From contig JADZGD010000114.1 of NCBI GenBank assembly GCA_020854055.1, positions 45,880-109,879 on the forward strand: DNA of 64,000 bases, in the 5' to 3' direction. The notes under the pieces were generated by a model. It was given only the letters and a program-made list of their open reading frames with translations, did no database searches and was not told the DNA's origin. The position numbers were made by a program, and so were the translations under genes. Source of the stretch: Bryobacterales bacterium (GTDB taxonomy: Bacteria > Acidobacteriota > Terriglobia > Bryobacterales > Bryobacteraceae). Positions 21,464 through 30,644 of the stretch are shown here, piece after piece (positions within the stretch are counted from its first letter, which is position 1; each line of letters begins with the position of its first letter).

Positions 21464-22666
21464 ATGGGTTTACGCGGCGCGCCATTGGGCGCGCGTTTTT
21501 GGTCCCTGATTGGGGCTACCTTCCTCGGGTTTCTCGGAATTGGTGCTGTACTTCCGGCCCTGGCGCCACACATAAGGTTCCAGTTAGGCGGTTCCGACCA
21601 GACCGTTGGACTGGTAATCGGCATATTTTCCTTCGTGGCGCTGGCTGCACGGGTGATCTCCGGACCACTAGCGGATCACAAGGGCCGCCGTATCGCGCTG
21701 CTCGCCGGATTGCTGAGTTGCGCGGCTTCGGGCGCCTCCTACCTGCTGCCGCTGGGCATCTCAGGGGCATTCCTTGGACGGATTCTGCAAGGCTTCGGCG
21801 AAGCCTGCCTCTACACCGGCGCGGCCGCCTGGGTAATCGAGATCGCGGGTGTCGACCGCAGTGCCGAATCGCTCGGCTATCTGAGCGCGGGCATCTGGGG
21901 TGGTATATCGGTGGGTCCGGTGGTGGGAGAATGGCTCGGCACTTTCGAGCGCGCGGCCGTGTTGCAGTTGGCCGCGGCACTACTTGCGGCGGCATTGCTG
22001 GTGCGAATTCCGGAAGCCTACAAGCCGGCGCCACGGCCGGGCCGGCAGCAGTGGATTCCGCGCCCCGTTGTCCTGCCAGGGATCGCAATCGGGTTCGTAA
22101 ACGTTCACTATCCGGTGATCGCCGGATTTCTGATCCTGCACCTGTCCCGTTTCCACAAGGCGGGCCCGCTGGCCTTTTCGGCCTACGCATTGATGATCCT
22201 GACGTCGCGCTTCTTCTTGGGAAGCCTGCCCGACCGGATCAATCCGGCCATCACATTCTATGGGGGGATCGCCGCCATGGCGGTCGGACTGGTGGTGCTG
22301 GCCCGCGGCCCGGGCGCATGGCTGGCTGTAGCCGCAACGGCGTTGTTGGGATTCGGTTTCTCGTTCCCCTGGTCATCGGTCGCCGGAACCGTACTGCGGC
22401 AAATCCCCAATCATGAGCGCGGCTCGGCGGTCGGTGTTCTCGGCGCGTTCGTTGATCTGTTCGTCGGTCTCAGTTCATTCAGCGCGGGGGCGGTGGCGCA
22501 TCGCTTCGGCTACGAAGCGATATTCTATGGCGCGGCGGCGTCACTGGTTGTGGCTGCCGTGATTGGACACTGGATGTTCCGCTGGCCGGGTTCCATGCCG
22601 TTCCCACCGATGGCAGAGGAACAACCGGACACGGAGGCGGCAATGGAAGTCCTGTGTGAAAAGTGA
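21464..22666 (+). CDS. MFS transporter
   Basis: 400 residues with about a dozen hydrophobic segments in two halves. The loop between helices 2 and 3 carries a classic MFS signature (GPLADHKGRR), repeated weakly in the second half (GSLPDRIN). It belongs to the drug/metabolite efflux side of the family by appearance, but the substrate cannot be read from sequence. It is divergent from the sialidase and 33 bases upstream of a TPR gene. Confidence 0.88.
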   Translation: MGLRGAPLGARFWSLIGATFLGFLGIGAVLPALAPHIRFQLGGSDQTVGLVIGIFSFVALAARVISGPLADHKGRRIALLAGLLSCAASGASYLLPLGISGAFLGRILQGFGEACLYTGAAAWVIEIAGVDRSAESLGYLSAGIWGGISVGPVVGEWLGTFERAAVLQLAAALLAAALLVRIPEAYKPAPRPGRQQWIPRPVVLPGIAIGFVNVHYPVIAGFLILHLSRFHKAGPLAFSAYALMILTSRFFLGSLPDRINPAITFYGGIAAMAVGLVVLARGPGAWLAVAATALLGFGFSFPWSSVAGTVLRQIPNHERGSAVGVLGAFVDLFVGLSSFSAGAVAHRFGYEAIFYGAAASLVVAAVIGHWMFRWPGSMPFPPMAEEQPDTEAAMEVLCEK

Positions 22667-22699
22667 TACCGGCGCCATCCGGCGGGCGGCGGGTGAGCA

Positions 22700-23059
22700 A
22701 TGAGCTTCTGGCGCGATGAGGTGATCGGCGTTGCGCTCGATCACGAAACATTGTTGCAAATGGATGAACAGCGCGCCTGGATCCGGCGGGAACCTGGCAA
22801 CGCACGCCCCTACTGCCACCTGGCACAGTTCTACCGTATGGCCGGCAAGCAGGAGGAGGCCGTTGCGCTGCTGCTGGAGGCCGTTGATCTCGATCCGGCT
22901 TATGCCGATGCCCATGCCTCACTGGGCGAGATCTACGCCGTAATGGGCGATTACCGCTCGGCGTGGCGCCACGCCCGGATTGCGGAGAGCCATGGCGAGG
23001 CCCGGGTCACGAACCTGCTTTCGCGCTACCGGATCGCCGAACCGGCCGATGAAGGCTGA
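22700..23059 (+). CDS. Small TPR-repeat protein
   Basis: 119 residues. Two tetratricopeptide repeats fit residues about 35-100 (RPYCHLAQFYRMAGKQEEA and ADAHASLGEIYAVMGDYRSA). There is no signal peptide. It is probably a protein-protein adaptor. A GGGTGA sequence precedes the ATG. It sits between the MFS gene and a secreted glycosidase-like gene and may be co-transcribed with the former. Confidence 0.75.
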   Translation: MSFWRDEVIGVALDHETLLQMDEQRAWIRREPGNARPYCHLAQFYRMAGKQEEAVALLLEAVDLDPAYADAHASLGEIYAVMGDYRSAWRHARIAESHGEARVTNLLSRYRIAEPADEG

Positions 23060-23080
23060 TATACTTTCGTTGAATTCGAC

Positions 23081-25510
23081 ATGCGCATCAGCCCGGCTCT
23101 GCTTTGTCTAATCACCGCGCTTTCCGCCGCCGGAGCGCCACCCGCTGAATTGTTGGCGAGCCAGGGCGCCGCGCGCGCGGTAATCGTGGTCGACGATCAA
23201 TCCGGCCCCTTCTACCGCTGGATTGCCGGTGAACTCGTGCGCTACATAGAAGCCATCTCGGGCGCGCGTTTGCCTGTAGAGACCACTGCAACATATCGCA
23301 GCCAGGGCGGGAAGACGGCGATCCTGCTCGGAGGACCATCGGCCAATCGCTTGACCCGCGAGACGGCGCGGGCATCCTCCGTCCGTTTCGAGGATCTCAA
23401 AACCGACGGTTTCCTGCTCAAAACCGTTCATCGCAACGGCGCGCCGCTGCTGGTGGCCGGAGGAAACGACGAAGCCTCCACGATGTATGCCGCCTATGAG
23501 TTGCTGGAGCGGCTGGGGGTGACCTTCCTGGCGCACACCGACATCCTGCCGGAAAAGAGCGCCACGCTGGCCTTGCCCACGCTCGATCTGCGCGTGGAAA
23601 CACCGTTTCCGCGGCGTGGATTCCTGATTTCCAACATCTACCCGAACCGTGGCATCTGGAGCCTCGACGAAGTGAAGCGGTTTCTCGACCGCATGGCCCG
23701 GATGAAGATGAACTATCTCCAGTTCTTCTGGTTCGAGCACGAGCCCTGGATCAACTTCGGCTTCCGTGGCGAGAACAAACTGCTCGGCGACGCTACCGGA
23801 CCGGAGACGGGTTATCTCACCTGGCGTTACAACTACGGCTCCTATCTCGTCAAGGACCTGGCCGTCGGTAAAGAGTTATTCGGCGGCCGAAAGAAGATGG
23901 CGCCGGCCGAGTTTCAAAATGTAGAGACGCCGGAGCAAGCCTTCCGCACGGCAAAAGCGTTCCTCAACGAAATCATCCGTTACGCCAAGACGCGCAAGAT
24001 CAAGGTGTGGCTGTGCGTGGACCCGACCACGCTGCCCGGCAACCTGGCCCGCTTCGCCACCCGCGCCGCGAACTACGAGGTGCCATTCCATCCGATACTG
24101 GGCACCCACATGTGCCCCGCCGATCCGGAACTGCACGAGATGAACGAGAACCGGCTGCGTGCGCTGGTGGAAACCTATCCCGAGGCCGAGGGATACTTCC
24201 TCTACATCCCTGAGATGTTTCCCGATTGCAAGGATGCGCTCAACCGCCGCACCCTGAAGGCCGAGGCGCCCAAGTTCGACGGGCTGATCAAACTTTGGCA
24301 GCCCTATACCTCGTATGAGCGCGACCCGAAAGTGGTTGTGGAATCCAATGCCGGCTCGGTTTACATCGTTCGTAAAATGATCGAGGCGCGGGACCGCATC
24401 GCTCCGCACGCCAAAGTAGGAATTGGCGGTATCGGCCGTGGCTTTCTGCTCCCCTATCTGGACAAGCTGTTCCCGAAAAGCATTCCATTCACCGACATGG
24501 AATCACGCGCCATCTGGACGGCAAAGGGCGTCCCCATGGAGTACTTCGGGGGAATGGGCGATCGCGAGCGGACGCTGGTTCCCCGGATGGATGACGATAA
24601 CGATATGTTCGGCCCGCAATTCAACCTCAATCTCTATTACAAGGACCGCATGCTCGAGGGCTCGCTCGAGAACGGAGTAGCTGGATTTGCGGGACAACTG
24701 AATCGCGTCCGTGGCACCGAACAGAACACCCGCTACCTGGCCGAAGGCGCCTGGAAGCCGCATCTCACTCCCGATGCTTTCTACGACGAATACGCGCGGC
24801 GCATCTTCGGCCAAAAGGCGCACCCGGAGATGATGGCTGCATTTCGCAAGCTGGAGGAAAACGAGGAGTACATGGGCTGGATCGGCCGCAGCAACTTCAA
24901 CTGCTGCGGCGTGCTGCCCGAAGTATCCGTCGCGTATCACCTCTACCGCCAGCCGAATCCGTACGACGGCCCTCTGAACACGGCCACGTTCATGAGTAAC
25001 AACCAGGAGAGGATAGACCAGTTTGAGCGTAGCCGCGAACTACTGGGCCAGGCGCTGGCACATCTCGACCGGGCCGCGCCCCTGGTCGCGCCGCGCGGGC
25101 GCACAGAGATCGCCTTCCTGCGCAACCGTACCGAATCCTACCGGATGCTGCTGGACACGCTGGCCACTGCGCGGCGAGGCTACGTCGCTTTCAACGAGGC
25201 ATTCCGCTTGCGGAGCCGGATGCCGTACGCCGAATTTCAAAAGCGGCTTGATGCCTCGATGGCGCTGTTTACCGAAGCGCGAAAAAAGGGCCGCGCGACG
25301 ACCGAGAAATTCGCCGGGTTCATGGATCACGACTCCGATCTGGGAGTGCTCTATCGTGCGAACCTGTTCCTGGTGACCGGCCTCGAACTGGTGGAACAGA
25401 CCATGGAGGATCTGGTCAATTTCCATCACGGACGCCCGTATACGCGCGCCGTCGCCTGGGAGAAGATCTACCCCGGGTTCCCCACGTTCGGGCGGCCGCG
25501 CGTCAACTAA
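23081..25510 (+). CDS. Secreted glycoside-hydrolase-like protein (GH67/GH20-type N-terminal domain)
   Basis: 809 residues with a signal peptide (1-19). The first 150 residues look like the alpha/beta domain that precedes the barrel in alpha-glucuronidases and GH20 hexosaminidases (AILLGGPSANRL, YAAYELLERLGVTFLAHTD). The next part starts with a FPRRGF strand and reads as a TIM barrel with many Trp/Tyr/Asp clusters; a helical C-terminal region follows from about 600. I cannot name the catalytic pair with confidence. It probably acts on plant or microbial polysaccharide. A TATACT box ends 15 bases before the ATG. It is convergent with a second MFS gene with 3 bases between stops. Confidence 0.7.
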   Translation: MRISPALLCLITALSAAGAPPAELLASQGAARAVIVVDDQSGPFYRWIAGELVRYIEAISGARLPVETTATYRSQGGKTAILLGGPSANRLTRETARASSVRFEDLKTDGFLLKTVHRNGAPLLVAGGNDEASTMYAAYELLERLGVTFLAHTDILPEKSATLALPTLDLRVETPFPRRGFLISNIYPNRGIWSLDEVKRFLDRMARMKMNYLQFFWFEHEPWINFGFRGENKLLGDATGPETGYLTWRYNYGSYLVKDLAVGKELFGGRKKMAPAEFQNVETPEQAFRTAKAFLNEIIRYAKTRKIKVWLCVDPTTLPGNLARFATRAANYEVPFHPILGTHMCPADPELHEMNENRLRALVETYPEAEGYFLYIPEMFPDCKDALNRRTLKAEAPKFDGLIKLWQPYTSYERDPKVVVESNAGSVYIVRKMIEARDRIAPHAKVGIGGIGRGFLLPYLDKLFPKSIPFTDMESRAIWTAKGVPMEYFGGMGDRERTLVPRMDDDNDMFGPQFNLNLYYKDRMLEGSLENGVAGFAGQLNRVRGTEQNTRYLAEGAWKPHLTPDAFYDEYARRIFGQKAHPEMMAAFRKLEENEEYMGWIGRSNFNCCGVLPEVSVAYHLYRQPNPYDGPLNTATFMSNNQERIDQFERSRELLGQALAHLDRAAPLVAPRGRTEIAFLRNRTESYRMLLDTLATARRGYVAFNEAFRLRSRMPYAEFQKRLDASMALFTEARKKGRATTEKFAGFMDHDSDLGVLYRANLFLVTGLELVEQTMEDLVNFHHGRPYTRAVAWEKIYPGFPTFGRPRVN

Positions 25511-25520
25511 ATTTTAGTTG
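25504..25520. repeat. Perfect 17-base palindrome spanning two convergent stop codons
   Basis: CAACTAAA-T-TTTAGTTG contains the TAA of the upstream gene and the TTA (reverse TAA) of the MFS gene. It could form a short cruciform or hairpin, but its one-base centre makes it a poor terminator. Confidence 0.4.
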
Positions 25521-26764
25521 GCGGCTGCTTTGCGTTTGGCGAGGTCCTTCTCCAGAAACACAAAATAGCCGGTAACCAGCGCCAGCGCCGCCACCATCAC
25601 CGTGCCGGTCACGCCGGCAAACACCCATCGCAAGCCGAGCTCCTGCTTGAAAAGCCCGGCAAAAAAGATTCCCGAGCCGCCCATCAGGCAATTCATCAAA
25701 TTCGCGACGCCCACCGCGGTGGACCACATACCCGGCTCCAACAAGTCGCACACCAGCGGAGTATTGTTCGACGAACCCATGCTGAGGAATAGGTTAAACA
25801 GAAAGAGCGACAACGAAATGAACAGAACGCTGTTTGACCAGACAAAACTCATCAGAAACGGCATCGAGGCGGTGTAGCAAAAAACCTGCAGAATCATTCG
25901 CTGCCGCACACCGGCGCGCGCTACCACACGATCCGAAAGCCAACCGCCACACAGAATGCCCAGCCATGCTCCACCGGAAAAAGTGAGGGTTCCGTATAGC
26001 CCTGATTGTGTCAGGCTCAGGTGGAAGGTTTCCCGGTAGAACAACGGCAACCAGTAGGCAAAGACCCACATGCCGATGGAGACTGCCATCGAATCGAAGA
26101 TCAGCACCAGGTAGGACGGCGTGGTTGCCAGTTTCTTGAGAACCGTGAAGGGCGAAGGACGAAGTACGTCCGGCGCCCGCTTTTCGAGTACCGGCGGACG
26201 CAGGCGCGGGTGAAAAAGCATCCGGCATACGGCTGCCATGCCCAATCCAAGGCTCGCCAGCGCCAGCAGGGACACTCGCCACCCGAAACGTTCTCCCAAA
26301 AAACCAGCCAGTACACCGCCCAGCACGAAACCGAAGTTCAGTCCCATGTTGTGGATGGCCATCGCCCGCGCGCGGGTTTCGGAAGCGTGGTAGGCGGCGA
26401 TCAGCGCCAGCGCCGCCGGCAGGTAAAGCGCCTCGGAGAAACCGAGCAGCACTCGTATCGAGAGTAGTTCGGCGCCGCTGCGAACCAGGCCCGAAAGCCC
26501 CGTCACCAAACTCCACGCGATCAGGCTGAAGAGGATGATAGAGGTGCGCGCGAAGCGGTCTCCGGCCATCCCGGCCAACGGCGAGACCAGGCCATAGCTC
26601 CATAAAAACACGCTTCCCACCGCACCCAGAACAACGTCGGAAACACCCAGGTCCGTCCGCACCAGCGGTAGCACGCTGGAAAAGGCGGTGCGATCGGCAT
26701 AGTTCACCGCGCCCACCAGGAACAGAACACCAACCAGCACCCACCTGTAGCGATCGATCCGCAT
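25514..26764 (-). CDS. MFS transporter of the anion:cation symporter type
   Basis: 416 residues with about 12 membrane segments. The N-terminal NYADRTAFSSVLP stretch, with Asp and Arg in helix 1, is typical of the hexuronate/glucarate/phthalate symporter group (ExuT-, GudP-like). This is consistent with uptake of a sugar acid. Placement back to back with a GH67/GH20-like gene fits import of its product, but that is inference. Loop 2-3 motif (GMAGDRFART) is conserved. Confidence 0.85.
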   Translation of the reverse strand: MRIDRYRWVLVGVLFLVGAVNYADRTAFSSVLPLVRTDLGVSDVVLGAVGSVFLWSYGLVSPLAGMAGDRFARTSIILFSLIAWSLVTGLSGLVRSGAELLSIRVLLGFSEALYLPAALALIAAYHASETRARAMAIHNMGLNFGFVLGGVLAGFLGERFGWRVSLLALASLGLGMAAVCRMLFHPRLRPPVLEKRAPDVLRPSPFTVLKKLATTPSYLVLIFDSMAVSIGMWVFAYWLPLFYRETFHLSLTQSGLYGTLTFSGGAWLGILCGGWLSDRVVARAGVRQRMILQVFCYTASMPFLMSFVWSNSVLFISLSLFLFNLFLSMGSSNNTPLVCDLLEPGMWSTAVGVANLMNCLMGGSGIFFAGLFKQELGLRWVFAGVTGTVMVAALALVTGYFVFLEKDLAKRKAAAN

Positions 26765-26843
26765 TCGAGTGTCTTCCGCCAGGCGGTTGCTTCGCCGGAA
26801 CAGAATCTGACGATCTTACCGTGTTTGCCTGCGCCAGCGTTGA

Positions 26844-27791
26844 TTAGCCGATCCCCCAGGTGCCGGGGTTCAGCAGTTGATCATCGGGGATTTCGGCCTG
26901 CTGAATCTGTGCGGCAAGTTCGTCGGACACGGGACCGAGTCCGGCGAAGCGCACCGCCGCTTCCAGTTCCTCCACCGAAGACGCACCCACCAGCGCCGTC
27001 TGCGGAATCGCGTGGGAGAGCACGTAGCGATAGGCCAACTCCGGCAGGCTCATCCCGCCAGCCCCGGCCAGCATGTCCATTCGTGCCCCCACCCGGGCCA
27101 GTGCCGCCAGGCTTTCCGGCAGTTGTCTGTATCGTGGCGAGAGGATCCCCTTCAACAAGACGGAGCGCGCCACAATACCAATTCCGTTGCGGCCGGCAAT
27201 GGGAAACACCCTGCCTTCCAACCGCCGGTCAAGCGCGCTGTAGGCAAGTTGCAGGCAGTCGAACAGGCCGCTCTCGACTGCTGCCAGTGCCGCGTCTTCG
27301 CCGTACAGGCTGGCGCCCAGAAACCGCGCCTTGCCTTCCCGGCGTAACTCATCGAGAACCTCCGAAATATCGCCGGGCACCACCGCCTCAACGGGCGGAC
27401 TGTGCAGCATAAGAATATCCAGTTCCGCGATTCGAAGCAGACGCAGGCTGGTGTGGACCGATTCGCGCATCGCCTCCCGCCGCCGCGCGAAGGGCAACGC
27501 AGAATCCATCAGCGGCTGCACCTTCGAGCAGACGAGAAACTCCCTCCGCCGCTCTGCCAACGTGCGGCCGATGATCGCTTCGGCCTCCCCATAGGCGCGC
27601 GCCGTATCGATAAGATTGACGCCCAAATCGAGGGCGCAGTTCAGCAGTTCGGCCGCATCCCGCTCGGCGGGCCGGCGGGCAGTGCCTCCGCCATCAATCC
27701 CGTAATCGAATCCTATCTCCGCCGTGCCCAGGCTGATCTCTGAAACTTTGAGCCCGGTGCGGCCCAACGTGCGGTATCGCATCCTCCCCAT
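26844..27791 (-). CDS. Aldo/keto reductase
   Basis: 315 residues from the chosen ATG. It is a TIM-barrel NAD(P)H oxidoreductase. The tetrad fits D and Y in LIDTARAYGEAE, Lys in CSKVQ and His in ILMLHSPP. The start could also be the ATG three codons later, which has GGGGAGG directly before it but too close. An upstream in-frame start at 27842 is unlikely, since it overlaps the region before the divergent gene. Substrate unknown; L-fucose/galactose dehydrogenase-like members share this form. Confidence 0.88.
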   Translation of the reverse strand: MGRMRYRTLGRTGLKVSEISLGTAEIGFDYGIDGGGTARRPAERDAAELLNCALDLGVNLIDTARAYGEAEAIIGRTLAERRREFLVCSKVQPLMDSALPFARRREAMRESVHTSLRLLRIAELDILMLHSPPVEAVVPGDISEVLDELRREGKARFLGASLYGEDAALAAVESGLFDCLQLAYSALDRRLEGRVFPIAGRNGIGIVARSVLLKGILSPRYRQLPESLAALARVGARMDMLAGAGGMSLPELAYRYVLSHAIPQTALVGASSVEELEAAVRFAGLGPVSDELAAQIQQAEIPDDQLLNPGTWGIG

Positions 27792-27878
27792 TGTGCCGCT
27801 TGTCCCTGCCTGAATCCGAGCCGCCTGCGCCGCGCGGTACAATTCTTAGCTGGAGCCACCGGGCTCACGGTGACCCTG

Positions 27879-28664
27879 ATGCAAATAATCGATTTCTCCC
27901 GTTCATTCCTTCTGTTTCGCATCGACACCATCAAGAAGCCGCCCAAGACCGTTACGCATCCGCCACCGCTCACCGTGAACAACGCCCGGGTGGCGCTCGA
28001 ATGCCTTTGCCGTATCCTCGACCGCCAGTCGCGCAACACCTACCGCTTCGTATTGGGAGCAAGCTGCAAGACCGAGCGCGTCAATGTGCCGGGTGGCATA
28101 TGGACCGAGCCCAACGCCGACTTCATGCCCGTTGCCGGCGACACTCAATTCATGACCGTGAAGACATTCGATCATGCCGGCCGGCGCGTTCTGCTCCACC
28201 CGCCCGAGCTGGGTGAACAGCCGCACCGCCAGATCGTGACGATCGCCGATGCATTCGATGATCTCCGCATCACCCTTTCACACTCCAACGGCAAACTACT
28301 CGAAACCAGCCACCAGATCATCCAGGCCACGCTGGCCAACCGGCCACTGGTCGCGATCACTGAGTTGACTTCGGAGCGCTACGAAGCGCACCTTGAATAT
28401 CCGGTAAAAACGATGAACGCCGGCGAGCGGGAACACTTCTACCAGACCGACACCGGGCCGGTGCTGGTTCCCGATCTCACTGCCGCGCCCGATCAACTGA
28501 TGTCGAGCATGGATCTGGCGTTTGCCGCCTTCAACAGCCTCGACTGGATCGAGTTTCTGGTACGCGACCTTTCGCCTATCGGGGAGGGAGTCAGCGTCAA
28601 TCACTACTGCCGCCCGGTTCGTATGGACGCCGTCAACCGCCTCTGGACTCCCGAAGGTCAGTAG
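27879..28664 (+). CDS. Conserved hypothetical protein
   Basis: 261 residues from the ATG at 27879, which has GGTGA upstream. I recognise no domain. The sequence is mixed alpha/beta without a signal peptide or membrane helix and has several His/Asp/Cys residues but no clear motif. It codes with the same base use as its neighbours. It stands alone between the divergent aldo/keto reductase and the convergent GH30-like gene. A TACAAT lies 36 bases upstream and may be its -10 box. Confidence 0.65.
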   Translation: MQIIDFSRSFLLFRIDTIKKPPKTVTHPPPLTVNNARVALECLCRILDRQSRNTYRFVLGASCKTERVNVPGGIWTEPNADFMPVAGDTQFMTVKTFDHAGRRVLLHPPELGEQPHRQIVTIADAFDDLRITLSHSNGKLLETSHQIIQATLANRPLVAITELTSERYEAHLEYPVKTMNAGEREHFYQTDTGPVLVPDLTAAPDQLMSSMDLAFAAFNSLDWIEFLVRDLSPIGEGVSVNHYCRPVRMDAVNRLWTPEGQ

Positions 28665-28681
28665 TGCCAGCTTACCGTGTT

Positions 28682-30556
28682 CTATTGGGCACGTGCTGTC
28701 AATAAAGGCACGTTGGTTAATGTCAACAGTTCACCTGGCTCGATTCGCAGCGCCCCGCCGCTGAACTTCCGAACGGCATTTTCCTCGTACGCGCTGGCTA
28801 CCTCCATGGTGGTGAACGCGCTGCCCGGCCAATTCACACTGACCTGGCGCGGCACCGTGGAGCAGTTGATCAGCACCATGGTCCTGCCTGGCTTCCCTTC
28901 CCAGGCCGTCACCAGCACGCCCGAATCCGGACTTTCAGCGTCCACTCGCGCCATGCCCTCCCGAAGCCGCCGGCTGAAGGCGCCGAAAACACGCAACTGG
29001 TAACTGGAAGCGCGCGGCACGTTGCCCCGCGCGCGATCGGCCGCCGCCAGCGCACGCGTAGCGCCGAACACCGGCTGCTCCACATCAATCAGCGTCCAGC
29101 AGTACATCAGGGCCGAAGCGTCCATCATCGCCAGGTTCTTGTGGTAGAGTTGCGCCTGCGCGAACGCGATGCGGAAACTGCCGGATTGCCAAGGTGCGCG
29201 GTTCACCGCCAGTTCGGTCGAAAGAAACGGTTTGCCACCCGCCAGCCGCCTCCACTGGCTGATCAGCTCGTCATAGTCGTCGGGCTTCTCGTAATAGCCT
29301 TGAAAATCGTAGAAATGGCTGGCTGCGAAGTCGATCGTCCGCCACGCTGGTTCGGATTGCCGTACCGCCTTCAGATTCTCTATGCCGCCCCGCAGGGTGC
29401 CATTATCCGGCATGTGTATCTTCACCTGGCGAAAGCCGGCGGCATCCAATCCGGCGCGCAATCTCAAAATCATCAGCTCCCAGAGCCCGGCCGCCTGCAC
29501 CACCTCGTTCTGAATGCCAACCACGTCGGGTGGCCGCCCCGCCTTGCTTAGGGCGGTACGGCAGTAGCCTACCATCGCTCGCACATACTCATCCATCAGC
29601 GGAGCGCCCTGATAGGTCTTCCCATTCTGGGCCGTATACGGATGCCGCGCCCAGGGCGGCAACTCCCAGAACTCGAAAATCACCTTGCCGCCCATCGATT
29701 GAATCCGACGGCTGTACTCGAAGTCGCTGATTTCACCGTTGGGGAAGTTATCGCCGTAGTAGTGCGGCGTTGCAAACCGCAGATCGTCAAAATTGGAAAG
29801 ATCCGGCTTAAGGCGGTTCCCGTTTGGATATTCGCGGTGGATCAGCAGGTTGTATTCGCGGATCAGATCCCACCAGCGGCGCTTTCCTTCATCGCCCAAC
29901 GCATGATAGGCAGGCACGCTGAGAATGCCTCCGAAGCCGAAAATCTGTTGATGCCGGCGCGATCCATTCACGCTCACCGTCAGCGGCTGGAGATCGGGAG
30001 CGATCATCGTGCCCCGAATGCCGCCACTCTTTTCTCCCTCGGGTGGAATCCAGTTCAACTGATGGCGCCGCACTTCGAGCAGGCATCGCTGCCGAACCGG
30101 CGCCTTTCCGTTCACCGCCAGAAGCAGCCCCATCTGGTGGTCCATCGTCACGCGCACCGAAACGGCGGCGCCCGCGTACTCCGTCTCCGTTTCGTCCCAC
30201 GTTTTCTCCGGGAACCGGGCCGTGGGCGGTTTGGCCGAAGAGAGCCCGAAGGAATCGTAATAGCGCTGGGCCAGTTTCACCCGCCCCGGCGTAATCGTCA
30301 CCGTAAAACCGCCCTCGTCGCCGGTGAAAATCCACTCCAGCTTCGAGCCATCCGTCACACCGTTCGCCAGCAGCAGCGTTCGCGAGAATAGGGACGGCAG
30401 CCATTCGCCGAAGAACACCCGTGGAACCAGGCCACGTGGCCGTCCCCAAACGTCTTCCCGCCCGCCGGCCGCTGAAAATTGAAATGGTGTCTCCGCCGCC
30501 CCCATTGAGGGCGCGATCAAGATCGACACCGCAACCAACCGAGCCAGAGCCTTCAT
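28682..30556 (-). CDS. Secreted GH30-like glycoside hydrolase (clan GH-A)
   Basis: 624 residues with a signal peptide ending near AAE (20-22). An N-terminal beta region (about 25-190) precedes a TIM barrel that opens with QIFGFGG, a typical GH30 entry motif. Likely acid/base is E351 in GIQNEV and nucleophile E448 in STELAV, spacing that fits clan GH-A. A beta-sandwich closes the protein (VLINCS, EPGELLTL). The ATG at 30556 follows a GGAGGTGA ribosome site with good spacing; the in-frame GTG two codons earlier lies inside that site. It probably acts on beta-linked hemicellulose or glucan. Confidence 0.72.
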   Translation of the reverse strand: MKALARLVAVSILIAPSMGAAETPFQFSAAGGREDVWGRPRGLVPRVFFGEWLPSLFSRTLLLANGVTDGSKLEWIFTGDEGGFTVTITPGRVKLAQRYYDSFGLSSAKPPTARFPEKTWDETETEYAGAAVSVRVTMDHQMGLLLAVNGKAPVRQRCLLEVRRHQLNWIPPEGEKSGGIRGTMIAPDLQPLTVSVNGSRRHQQIFGFGGILSVPAYHALGDEGKRRWWDLIREYNLLIHREYPNGNRLKPDLSNFDDLRFATPHYYGDNFPNGEISDFEYSRRIQSMGGKVIFEFWELPPWARHPYTAQNGKTYQGAPLMDEYVRAMVGYCRTALSKAGRPPDVVGIQNEVVQAAGLWELMILRLRAGLDAAGFRQVKIHMPDNGTLRGGIENLKAVRQSEPAWRTIDFAASHFYDFQGYYEKPDDYDELISQWRRLAGGKPFLSTELAVNRAPWQSGSFRIAFAQAQLYHKNLAMMDASALMYCWTLIDVEQPVFGATRALAAADRARGNVPRASSYQLRVFGAFSRRLREGMARVDAESPDSGVLVTAWEGKPGRTMVLINCSTVPRQVSVNWPGSAFTTMEVASAYEENAVRKFSGGALRIEPGELLTLTNVPLLTARAQ

Positions 30557-30644
30557 GCTCACCTCCCGCCAACCGGCGCCCCACGGCCTGGGATATCCTG
30601 ATGAATTCAGAGAGGGGCCGTCACCGCCGCCAACTGATCATTCG

